Source of the DNA: Phytoseiulus persimilis
Taxonomy: Eukaryota > Arthropoda > Arachnida > Mesostigmata > Phytoseiidae
DNA length: 64,000 nt
Direction of reading: 5' to 3'
NCBI GenBank assembly: GCA_037576195.1
Contig: CM075103.1
Span: 1,054,001-1,118,000, forward strand
Shown: piece by piece, positions 1 through 12,100 of the stretch
Numbering within the stretch: position 1 is the stretch's first letter
Layout: every line of letters begins with the position of its first letter
Notes under the pieces: generated by a model
Database searches by the model: none
Told to the model about the DNA's origin: nothing
Seen by the model: the letters and a program-made list of their open reading frames with translations, nothing else
Program-made: the position numbers and the translations under genes

Positions 1-100
1 GCTCAACTTGTGAAACCGCCTCCTGCGACGTCGAAATTCGGAATCAAGGAACGGAACATAGTCGCCGCGGTCGACGTCGTTCCCTTCACTCTGGGCGGCT
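1..100 (+). CDS. Probable upstream coding exon, likely of Ror
   Basis: Frame 1 is open for 33 codons from the window edge and meets a consensus donor GTGAGT at 101-106, leaving one base (phase 1). The Ig exon of Ror at 6939 needs exactly one incoming base, so T plus AT would give Tyr and an open junction. No other acceptor-led exon was found in the 6.8 kb between them. The segment (starts AQLVKPPPATSKF) has no domain I recognise, as expected for the N-terminal part before the Ig domain. It could instead belong to a different gene that ends in the intervening sequence. Confidence 0.4.
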
Positions 101-3100
101 GTGAGTCGAGACACGCGATACGCTGGCGCTGCGTCTAGCTCCCTGATATATGACTTTTAATATAGACAATCTCGAATGACCACACACAAACTCTTTAGCC
201 GAACAGGAACAGCTCCGTCCCTTTTAGGCACTGCTCGGGAGCAGACCCAGCTCGCTATAATCCTCTCGTAGAGCCGATGTTGACAGCAAGCACGCTTGTA
301 TGAGCGTGTTTTCCAGCTAGAATATATATAAACACCCGCATAATCAGAGATCACGAGTTTATTTGGCGCTGGTCCCGCCCGGACCCATCTCTTCCATCGA
401 GCGGCCAAGAGCCAGGACTCGAATCGGTCGGGCCGCGTTCCGACCGGATATCGAGCTCTCGGACTCTCAGTGCAAGACTCTCCGGACCAAAGCGTCGGAG
501 AGAGAGAGAGAGACCCACGACAGTTCCCGAACCTGCAAACTGGATCCTGGCGGCCCTGGTTTCGTCAACCTCTGAGGACTTGAGGGGGCTCGTTTTCCCC
601 TGCACCCCACAGCCGGTCCGGATCCCTTACTCGGGCTGTGTTCGGTATCACAATACCCTGCTGCGGATGAGTTCCAATTTGTTTTCTGAATCTGGAGTCA
701 GCCCTGTTTTCTCCTGTTTATCGTTTCCAGCGGGGTCTCTACCCCCATGTGAATGTGGCGGAACACGGTCAGATGTAGCAACGAATAAAAAACACATACA
801 TGCATATGTCAATGTCACTGTGTTATTCTACTGCGGTCAAAACCCATCAATCCGCGGGCTTGGCGAATTTCGCTCCATCCTCCAGGAGATATGTGTTTAT
901 TATGTTGAATCATCGCATCAGCAACTGTTTTCCCAGGCTGCGGTTGCCGAGCCGGGAACGCCTGGGAGCAGCTAACATATTCATTTACCTGTGTCAATAT
1001 TCACGACATAGCCAACTCTGATCTGTTCACTTATTAATGGCATACTGGGCGAAGACGGACCCTGCCTACGCTGGGATTCTTCGGTCGAGAGGCACGAGCA
1101 TGATGAGGTAGTCGAACGCAAACGATTCAGATAATTCCCGTATCGAGGAATCCTCTCCGTTGAAAACGGAGAAAATCGCCCGTTGCGCGCTAAGACTACC
1201 ACTGTAACAAAGTTCTTCCGCCGCTACCGTCATCCCGGTGGTCGGCCGGGTTTTTATTGGTCGACCAGACCACCGCTCAAGATGTCGAATCTCAATTCCG
1301 TCCCCATTAAAGCGCTCCCTGGCTTTTCCCAAGTTTTCTTAAATAACGATTAATCTCCCCGAGTGGATCCGAAGTCATTAGGAGTAACAAGGCTGCGGCC
1401 GAGTTGACGTCCGAGGAAAACACACGATATGCAAACTCTTGTACGCTGTTCTATCATCTGATCAACAGCGCCCGCTCGGCCAGCTCGCTGGCTTGCCTGA
1501 CAGATGCCGGGGTAGTTCAGGGAAGTATGACAATAAATTTATTGAAGATAAGATAACCAACGCCCGTTTGCTTCGAGGCAGCTGAAAGTGGGTACGCTTT
1601 GTCCGGCTCTCCGTCGCGAATTTGTCAACTTGATAAAAGCTGTATCGTCTCCAACGACGACGACAGGGGAGACGGCGGCGGGAGGGATCCTTGGGCGCGG
1701 CCTCATGCGAGAATCTGAAAACGGTTCCTTCTTCTTCTCCGCTCGCAAGCATCTTTCACCGCACGCTGATGATATGATGTTCGATGCGCATTGTGAAGCC
1801 GAAAACAGCTCACTTGTTCTCTCCCTGCGAAATCACCCCTCGAAAAAGCACCCTCCAGGAACGACTTCGGGACGACTTTCATTGGCTCCAAAAAGAACGG
1901 CGAGGCTGAGTTGTCGCCGCCGCCGCTGTTGACTTGTACCGCGACATTCGAACCACGCCCGCGTTTCGAGCAAAAACCAATAGCAGCGGATCCGGTCGTT
2001 TGCACGTCGATGTTCTTGTGTGCTCGAGCTGATACTCGGCGCTTCATACGCAGAAACACCGGAGTGCTTCTAAAACAGTACGGTCACTTATCTTATCGTG
2101 TGTACGCCATCGCCATTCTGAGACGGAAGGTGCGTGGGCGGGAGCCGCGCAGAGGTTTTTCAGACACGTGTTGTACTGAGCTCCCGGCAGATTGAAATTT
2201 TGCGTTTCAATGCGTCCGACGACCCTTCGCCGAACGTTTTTCAGTCGCTCTCAGTTCTTATTATTCACGGAGGACTCGGAGCTCGCGTTCCGATTGGGAG
2301 GTTTCTAAGCCCAAGAGCAGTTCGAAGCATGGAGATTTAGAATGAGCGCTCTTGGTTATTCCAAGCTGCTCTTTGATCCAGCCGTCGATCCGGAACTTCG
2401 TGGTATTCTCGTTCCCCACGCAAACTTCCCCCCCCCCCCCCCCCCTCCCTTCGCAATCTCTCCTCTGAATTCAGCGTTCAATTGAACTACTCGAACGGAA
2501 TACCGAACGACTTCACAGTTGTTTCTTCCGGCGCGCTCGTCGCCTCCGCCGCGAGGAAACGGATAACCAGATGTTCGGAGTCGAAGTTCCGAAAGAAGAA
2601 ATATTGCTGCTTGCGTCGATACCAAGTGCGGCCACCATCGGATTTTCGGCGGTCCGCGGACGAGGGAGTCGCGCTTCTGCGCATGCTGTTGCTGTCATGG
2701 TTCGGAGATATTGTCCTCGTTCACTTCGGTCGCACGTCTTTGCCGGAGAGTTAATGATCGGAATATCCCAGATGGGCACGCGTTAGTCGCTGTTATGTTT
2801 GTGACTTTTTCGATACTCCCCCTGGCGTTTCCCACAGAGAGCAGCGCGGCGCGGCGCAAACGTCGGATGAACTCGAAAAGAAATTCCAATCTTCCGGCGC
2901 CCTCTCCGATGATTGCATTAGCTGCCGCGACAAACTGCGCAAAGTTTCGGAGCCGTGCAGCTCCAGGAGCCGCTGGCTCAGACAACGCCAGTGCTACGAA
3001 AGAAGGGAATGCTCGTTCGTGTTTGCGGCTGTTCGAGGATTCTCTCTCGTCGCTGGCGAATCCCCGGAGTGTTGTATACCGTCGAGTATTTCTCTGCTTC

Positions 3101-6100
3101 TGCTTTTTGCCAGCTTCCGCTGATGTTTCTGCCGCGACTGTGCCCGGACATCGACGACGACGTCCTCCGCTCTATCAGCAAAATCGAAATTTCAAATTTT
3201 GCCCCTCTTGCGTAATTTATGGCTCCCTATCGGTTTATTCTCAACGATACGGTTTGAGCTCGGGCTGACCTATCGCTGAATGATACCACTACGCTCGTTC
3301 AGAGTGTCGCCGCTCTCCAGCCGCTTCGTCGGTAGCGGGCCACGCGTTCAGTTAGACGTGTCTGGAGATGCCTATCTCAATCGTTCCGTCTAGTTCTCGC
3401 AGATCTAATGAGTGATCGCTTCGAAAGGCCTGATAACCTGGATCCGAGACCCACACGCTTCGAGGGAATAAATTGACTGAGAAAGTTTCGGAGAACACGT
3501 TCCATCTGGTCTTCGGAGAGGCACTTCAACTGGAATCGGCAGCACTCGATCCGAAAGAGCCGGGCCACCTCCGACGATACCATACCGTCTCTGCCTCGGT
3601 CCTGAGAGGCACTGGGGGCGTTCTATGTTAATGATGATGGTCCCGCCGAGAGGAGGAGGGGGGGGGGGGGAGGGACGTTTTCCAGGGACAGGTGGCCATC
3701 ATGCCCTCTAACGACCATCCCCCCTCCCTCTCCCGCCTGCGTTCCTCTGGATGAGCGGAGACCAGAGGCCACGATTGGGGAATCGCTCAAACTTGACTGC
3801 AACGAGCCACTCGTAACATTTTCGTACGAGATCGTCCCGGGACTCCAGTCGGACGAACGGGCTCGTTCGAATGACTCTGCATACACCATCATCCGTCCCG
3901 CGTTCCGTAGGTCTCAGTTATACGCTCGGTACACTGTGTGCTCTGCAACTTTGGGGTGTTTTTTCCCGTTCCGCGGGGGACTTGTCGTGGGCCCTTCGGA
4001 CGCGCGAGAGTGCGCCATCAACTCTGTCGGAGGCGAAAGTTTTCGAACGAGCGCGGAAGAGAAACAGCGAAGGACAACACGGGCTACCACTCTACGGCAA
4101 GCGGCGTTCGTCATCGGTTTACAACCAGGGTGTTGGAATTATCAGATGCATTGCGCACCACGGCCGATGCAGACTCTATCTCACGGAAACACGGCAACTC
4201 AGCACACACCCGAGCGTTCGTTCGGTTTGTCCGCTCAGCCATCCGTCCGTTCGTACATAAGTTCGCTTGCGTATGTGTTCGAGAGAGGTGGACAGACCAC
4301 TGGGGCCGAGTTTTATCAAACGGCTATAAAGTATTCCTAGGGGGAGCCCTTCGGAGCGGGTGAGGGCAGGGGAGACGCTCGCGGCCCCCTCCCTCGAGGG
4401 CATGGACGTCGAGATCGTAAATTGTAATCTCCACGGAGCGGACCCCAACACGTAGCGCTCTCGTTCAGGCCAGGGAAGCGAATCTCGATTAACTTCGTAA
4501 TTAGTCAGTCAACATCTCATGCTTTTTATTATTTGGTCACAGTAGCAAAGGTGATGGCGTTGCGGAATAAGGCTTAGAATCAACGCTTAGAATGCGGCAC
4601 ACACTCGATCCGTCCCCGGAGAGAGGGGGTGAGTTCTTCCGCTCGCGTAGTCGGTCCATGTAGTTGACTGATTCAAAGTATTCACCGGAACTTCCTGTGT
4701 TTCATCTCGTGCGCTCGGTGAGACTGGGGAGATTTGGACAGCGTTCGAATCTACGTGCTTCACACTTCCGTTGCTGCCAACGTCAGTTGCCGCGAGCTCG
4801 AACGAGGGTCAGAGGGCAAACTCAGACGGACTTTGTGATATCACATGGCAGGAGCTCTTCGTGCGAGATACTTGGGGAAGGAATCGAAGGCGATGTCACG
4901 TTCCGGACGAGGGGCGCATCGGTTTCTCCGTTCGGAGACCTGTGAGAGCGAACCGGCTCGCTTCGCGCACGCGAGATAGCGAATGGCCGCTGCGTGTGGA
5001 AGACCCCTTGAGACGCGGGGTTCCTCTGAAAGTATTGAAAGCAGCCGCGGCATGCGAGGGATTTCGTCCGACGTGCCGCTCGTTGTCAGCTGCTTTTTAG
5101 CAGCTTGGAGTTGACAGCGACAAATCAAAGGCATTTGTCAAACATGGCCTCGTTGGGCCGAGCCGTCGCCGGCCACATTTCAACGCGGTGAGATTGAGAC
5201 GACGCGCTGGATTTCTCAGCGAATTCCTCAACGCGTTCTCAGCTCACCATCCGGTGCCAGTTGATCTTTTTCAAGTTTACGGAGCGAAAATAAAACGACA
5301 GAGTGATTTTCTTAAGCAAAGAGAAAGGAGCTGTGATAAGTGGCTTCCTGCGGGGGCCTTGCTCAGTCTGGGCAGGTGGAGGATCGCCGTCGATCACCGC
5401 CAGTCGGATTCCTGACGAGGAGCGCTAACAGGCGAGCTCGTGCCGCTGGAAACCGCTTGAAGATTTCGAGAAACTGGGTATTCCGGGCCTGTTTCTCCCT
5501 CCCTACCGAAATCCGCGCCGCTCACACATCGTGATAGTTTTTTTCAATTCATCAGCGACCCTACTCGATCGCTGCTTCCAGCGAAGAGGGTCGCACCGCT
5601 GAATCAGTGTTGCGGCTCACTTGAGTTGTAGAGGGGATATTCAGGGAACGGAATCGCTTCAGAAACGCGCGAACCTCCCTTCCATCTGTTATTTTTCCGA
5701 GAGAATACGGCTCCGAGACGCGAGTTCCGAGACCAATGCAGTGGGATTCGCTATCGGCGCTTCCCGTTAGAGCGGATACCAAAGTGCCACGTTTTTGTTG
5801 GAACTCCCCGACGGTCATTCTGAGAAGAAAAACCGGACGACGTTGGAAAAGGAGACGACGGCGAAGATCTGCCCCAAGTTCACGAGATGCCCCGAGTGAT
5901 GCCAGCGGCGTTTTCGTCGAGTGGAGCGAACGAGCAAGGGCACAAACTTTTTATAGCTTTGCCGATGAATGTGCATTAGGCGGTTTAATGTCGGCGCTCC
6001 CTCCACGGACGAACACACGGGCCTGCGCGCGATCTCACTCGCTGGCTCGAGGACTAGCCAACGCGCGGATGTTGAGCCGAAGCCTTTCTCTCCTTCCGGC

Positions 6101-9100
6101 TACCTCTTGGTTCGTGGGCGCGATTCGAACTCGAAGATTCGAATCGTCTCTCAGCGAACGCCAACATGCTTCCCGGCGCGGCGACTGCTCGCTGATCGAG
6201 ATCAGCTGTGGTTTTATGCCCTGTGGAGTTGTGTAAACGTCATGTGATTTGCTGATGTTGCTCTCCCGGTAAACTCCATATTTCTTCGGGGAGGCCTCGC
6301 AGCGGTAGTCAGTAGTGTTTGTTAATCGAGAAACGAACAGACGTACACGAGGACGGACGGACGGGCGGGCGGGCGGACCGAACGAACGACTGGCCGGCCG
6401 GCAGACGAGCAGCAGAAACCGGTGCGCCGCCACTGCCGGATCCGAGGCGGACAGACGCATACACACAGCTTCAAAGATTTCGGCTTCGCGGGAGATATTG
6501 CCAATTTCACAGTCTGTTCTCTCAACAGTAAAGTTTCTGAGGGAAGGAAGGTTTTTGCCGATGGTGTTTGTAATGTACGCCCGCCTTCACGGCGAGCAGC
6601 CTACGCGAGTAATTTCGCCGCTGTTGCCGCAAGTGAAAGCATTTGCTCGGCTTACTCGTATCAATCGGGTTTTGTGAAAGTTGATGGCCGAGATCTTCGC
6701 GGTTGCTGAACGGTCGTCTGATTTCGCCCGTTTCTTCTTCCAGGGACAGCCAGACGAGATGGACTGCACCTGACCGCGAGGAACACATTCAGGGCACACC
6801 GCACTCAAAAATGGAATGTGAGTATTCCTCCGTCGATTTCGACTCCCGACAACCCGCTCTGCTCCGATACCGCGGAGTCGGAGGGATATCTCCCACAAGG
6901 AACGACCCTCGTTCACATGAATCCATCCCTCGTTGCAGATAAGCTACACGTCAAGAAGCAGCTGCAGAACCTCACCAAGTCGCCGGGGGAAACCCTGAAG
7001 CTGAAATGCGACTTCGGCGGCGTTCCCAACAACGCGAAACTGAAAATCACGTGGCTGCGAAACGAGGCATCTCTGGACGATTTCGAGGACGAGCGGATAG
7101 TGACCAAGAACTCCGGGGCCCATTCGTCACGGTTGAGAATCTCGGAGCTCGCGTCCCTGGACACGGGGTTCTATACCTGCCGGGCCGAAAGCGAAGACGA
7201 GCGCTACGGCTCCGCGGAAAGCACCATGGTTCTCAGAGTTAAGGCTTCTGCTCTCGGTGAGTTGGATCCTACGATCTGATCAGGGAACGTTTGTCCGAGC
7301 GAACGCCGTTTGGAGACACCGGCTCCCGTTATCCAGTGACCGGATCACGGCCCAGGCGAAACTCGTCCGGCGAGAATTCCTCGTCGGGCTCCTCCAACCA
7401 TGAAGTGCCGTCCTGCAAGTGGCTTCGCCGAAAGTCTCCAGCGGTGAGAGCATGCGACGCCACGAAGAACCGCGGCTCGCGCGGAGATCCAGAGCGTGTG
7501 ACCTGTCGGGGGGACAGAACGGCTGCCCGTCTCTGACCGAGTCAGATTCATACCAGAGAAACTCGTATGCTAACTAGCTGCCGCAGACAGATGAGCACGA
7601 AATCGTTTAGCTTTGCTCGAGAGCGGAACGCGTACGTTAACATTTTAATCTGGATGAGCAGGACGTTAAGTGGCAGGGGCAGCTGTTTCTTTCGCCGGTG
7701 GTGAAGGCCTCCAGATGCATTTGTTCGCCCGCGTCAAGTGACTTCGGCCGCCAGGTCTAGCCAACGCAAACTAACCGACTGACCGAGCAGCCCCGAAAGA
7801 ACGAAAAGGAATCAGCCGGCTATTCACGGAGCCTTCGACCTGTGGCGTTCCGAGCTCCATCCGAAAGAGCGCTCGCTCTTCATCATTTCTTCTGTTTGTT
7901 GTGCGGCGACGATATTCTCATCTGTTGGTCGCTTCCACCTTTCCTCGGATCCGTCCCCACCGCTGCTCGGGCGTCGATGCTTGTGTTGAGAGGCACTTGA
8001 CTGACTGACTGACGGCATTGGTGAAGTGAAGGTCTCCCATGAGTTCCCAAACACCGGCGGATAAAACACCTCGACTCATTCTTCGCGTTCCCTGCTAATG
8101 AGGTCCAGCGTGTTTGAGGAGAGATCTTTCAACGATTTCTTGTTTGCCCGCTGACAAGCGCGCGATTCTCCGCTCAGCCGGCGCTCTCGATGGTTTAAGT
8201 GAAGCTCCGCTCGGGCCGTGAGACCGAGCGGCAAGTGCACCTCAGTTTAGTTTGGCTCACCTCACCCTCCTCACAGCATCAATCCAGTCTGACTGTACAC
8301 AGCGCTATTTCTGTAACGCCCATGAGGCGCCCCTGCTGAGGGCTGAAATGCCCAGGAGGTCTGAAATGTCAAACACGTCGAGAGAAACAGGAGGCCGCTT
8401 AGGGGGTCGGAGCCATATATTGCTCATAGTTCGGAATTTTCGACCGATGTGTATTTGGGAAGGAAGCCCTGTACGCAGATGATCTTGCGATTCGATCGCG
8501 CACGCCATACAACGAGAAATCGGTCGCTTTCGGGAAATTCGTTGAACTCTCGGCCGAAGTCACGGCTTCTGGCTCGCCCGGGCGTTGGCCAACGGTCCGG
8601 GGGGAAGGTCCAGCTTAGCCCGTCGAACTGTCAACTTTGGAGACGAAGCTTATCGAGCATGAAAGTCTTATCGTGCATTGAGAAAAAGCGTTTGCGTTGC
8701 TGTACTCTGCCCCGCTCAGCTGTTCGGGATTGAGAAGCGACAGGAGCACGATCCGATCGCGTGCTAGTTTCGGATCCAGCCACCTCTCTCTCTTTGGGTT
8801 AATGTACAGGGTTCGATGTCGTTGAGAAGGAATCACCAGCGTTTACGCTCAGTTGTGGCTGGCGGCGCATTCACTTAGCGGTAGTTGGGGAGAAAAATTC
8901 GACAGAAGGTCGTAGGTTAGGCAGCGAGCCGACTTGAACGTCTCCTTGGGTGGTCAGGGCCTCCGTGCGTGATATTCGCTGCCCCTTGAGAGGATAACGG
9001 GTCCCGCGATACTTGACCGGTCCTTCGAATTCGGCTTTGTATTTGTTTTAGAGCGTGTCCGCTAAATTCTTCGTACCACTGCGTTGCTGTCCACTCGAAC

Positions 9101-12100
9101 CGAATAGTTTCGAATTTCTAACTTCGGCCTTCTTTGCAGACTACGACAACCGGAATCAGGTATACCCCTCGTTTGTGGCCAACATGGGCGCGGGGGTGCC
9201 AAACATGGGCGGTGGAATGCCGAACATGGGCGGTGGAATGCCGAACATGGGGAACCGTCCCATGAGCGGCTCATTCGGAAGGAACGCCCCGAATTTCCCA
9301 TCCGGATTTGCCAAGGAGTTCGGCAACATGGAGGGAACGTGAGTAGCGAGCCCGAACTCCTAGTCTAGGGTTTTGACGTCAACGCTGCGACGTTGGCTGT
9401 TGTGGATCTCGGCGCCGATCGAAGCTGCTGCCCAAAACGGTTGGGACGGCTTAAGCGTTTTCGAATAGATCTCCGACCTCTTTCCGCTTGTCGTGCGTGA
9501 GGTTTCTGTGAACAATGCGGAAATGAACTGCAATCAGAGTCAGTGTTTGTTGTGGTGGTGGTGGTGGTGATGGTCGCTTCCTCATTCGGAGTCGATCGGG
9601 AGAGGCAATCCGGATCCATCTCCGAACTGGGGAGAGCGGAAGCGCGCGTAGGAGTGCACGAAGCATTTTCGGCCGCGTGCGGACTCTCTGCAGCAGTCGG
9701 CGGAGGCAGCGTCATCTCGTGAGAACAGATTCGTCACAACCTGTCCGCTGGATCGAGAAGTTTCATTGGATGGCAGTTTTCAATCGCACCGACATGCTGG
9801 AACGAATACCTCACGCTTTGCTAAACTCAGATGGTTCAGCGGCTGCCTACCCGTCTAGCTGGCTGCGCATCTAGCTACCGTTCGACTCTGCTTGCCGACT
9901 GTGCCCGGCAGCGTTAGGCGCCAAGCGTAGCGAGACCTCCTCCCAACGGAAACAGCAATCGTTTCTAAGGCTCGGACCCTGTGGGCCATTTGTCCGCTTC
10001 GACGCAGCGTTGCATTCGAGAGTGCTTTCCGATGTCTTCGACCTGCCGGCCATTGGTCTTCGGTGACAGTCGGACTGGAAAAAAAGAGACCTGAAAGAGC
10101 ATCCGATCGCTACGAGAGCTCGTATCCATCGAGCCACCAGATGTTGGAGGATGCCGCGTTGCTGGTGGCCACTAGTGGCGCTCATTGGAAACTCACTCGG
10201 GAAGCTCCGATTATTTTTCCCCTCGGGCGTTGATTATTTTCTTTAGAAACCCGGTGTTTTCCATTGCCGGCTGCCGCAGCGTTTGCACTCAGGAATAGAG
10301 TTGCCTGTTGTTACTACGGCAGCCGCTGCTGGTAGAATGATGAGGACAGACGACTACGACGACAGGGTCGAGGGGGACGCGTTTGTGGTCTGCGCGCAGA
10401 TGTCGCTGAAATATGGAGTGTTCCTACAGCCGCCGCCGCCGCTGACACTTTCTGCTGTGGGTGCGAGAATCGCGTTGTTTCTCGGCGCACAATCATCTGC
10501 TTTTCTCCTCCGTTCGTGATTCTTCGAAGACGACAATGAGCGAGTTTATAGCGATTTCCTCCCGCGGGATTTTTCGTTTTGTGAACTTCTCCAAACGCCC
10601 GCTGCTGAGCGTCGGCGACTGTCGCCCTCTTCGTCACTATCGCCTGCGTTTTCAGCGATTCGTTCGACTACCAAACCGGAATGGTGAAAGAAGAGAAACA
10701 AGTTCTAACAGGCGGAGGAGATTAGATAAGCCCTGTGGCGAAAAAGCGTTTCGATTAATGGTCGGCCTGATGTAAGACATGTTCACTTGACAGATCAGAT
10801 ACCGAGAGGAGTCAGCGCTCCTCCTCGACTCTCGAGAGTGCAACCAACGAGGCCGATGATGAATGGCCGTTTCGAAGGCTCGGCGATCGAGCACGTTGTC
10901 CGCCCTTCGGAACACGTGCAGGTCCCATTTCAGCGGAGTTGTCGGAGCGACCTTTGTGTGGGGTTCCGAACGACGACTCTCCTATTCGCTTTGGGATCGA
11001 TTCTAGCTGGACGCATAACACGCAGTTGGAAAGAGAGCCTGTTGATCCGATCTGACGTCCCACATCTGACGACTAGCTACAAGGTGCTGCAACGACTCGA
11101 TGATCTTTCGCGCCAGGCTGGAATTCAGGGAGCGTATTCGTGCACCGAGCGATGCTGCAAGTGTCAGTGCCCGAACAACGGCGCGAATATATTCAGCTCC
11201 GAAAGTCTACACGCTGGCTCTGATGCAGTACATCCGTGCACATCCGACCCGTGCGTGAGCGAGCGGGTGCCTGTGTGTGTGTGTACGCATCGAAAATGCC
11301 GTCCACGTTTTTGTCATGAATATCTCGGACGGACGAACAAACGACCAAAAGCAGCCAGGTAGCAGCGCACCAGACTCGCACCCCTCGCCCAGGGTTTACT
11401 GGGAGCGGCAACGCTTATTAACTTATATGTATCTGGCTATCTCTTCCAACGCATACGAACTACCAGGGGAAGGCTACGTGACTCCGATAAATAATACATC
11501 TTGCCGAAGGGACTAGAGCCCACCGATGATCCAGCAAACTGTCGCGAAGTCGCTCCTGCATTCTCTGAAATTTCACGAAAACTGGGCCGAAACCGCTGGT
11601 CTGATCGAGTCCCCGTCGATCCCACCGTCCGACGGAGGTCCCGCGACGATCCCATCCCGGCCCGGAGTAGAGTCCTCGAATTTTCTGGCACGCAACGCGA
11701 GTACACCCGCAGGGCTCCTGCGATGGAGTCCACCAGGCAGTACTTAGGGGCGGCTCCCCAGCTTGGGAGGAGGGGAAGGGGAGGGGAAGAGGTCGCGCCT
11801 GCGATTGACAGCTCAGCATCATTCAGGATGGCAAACACTCAGCATTCCGGTCGACTTGTTCGCTTCAGCCTGCTGTCGTCGTGCAGCGAGCCAGAGAAGC
11901 ATCGCTTGATGAGACGCGTCGTCCGATCTCCGCTTTCCCGCATCGTCTATTCCTGCGGATTGAGAGGGGGAGCGCACTCGGGTACAAGGACTGAAAGGAA
12001 TCTTCTGATTTTTCAGCGAGTTCCATCCCGATGATCCGAACACATATTTGGGCGGCGGCAAATGCGAAATCTACCGCGGAGCAGCATGCGAGGACTACTT

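Larger units (their letters stand above)
101..6938 (+). other. Long presumed first intron of Ror; no gene recognised
   Basis: No exon with convincing coding character, splice sites and family match was found on either strand. The stretch contains a GA repeat near 498-512, an 18-nt C run at 2428-2445, a 13-nt G run at 3658-3670 and an imperfect GGAC/GGGC/GGCC tetranucleotide tract near 6350-6400. Long overlapping ORFs in several frames here look like chance reading through GC-balanced DNA. A short signal-peptide exon could be hidden in it. Confidence 0.5.

Noticed and set aside
6350..6400. GGAC/GGGC/GGCC tetranucleotide tract as a regulatory element
   Set aside because: Looks like ordinary degenerate simple sequence; no evidence of function.
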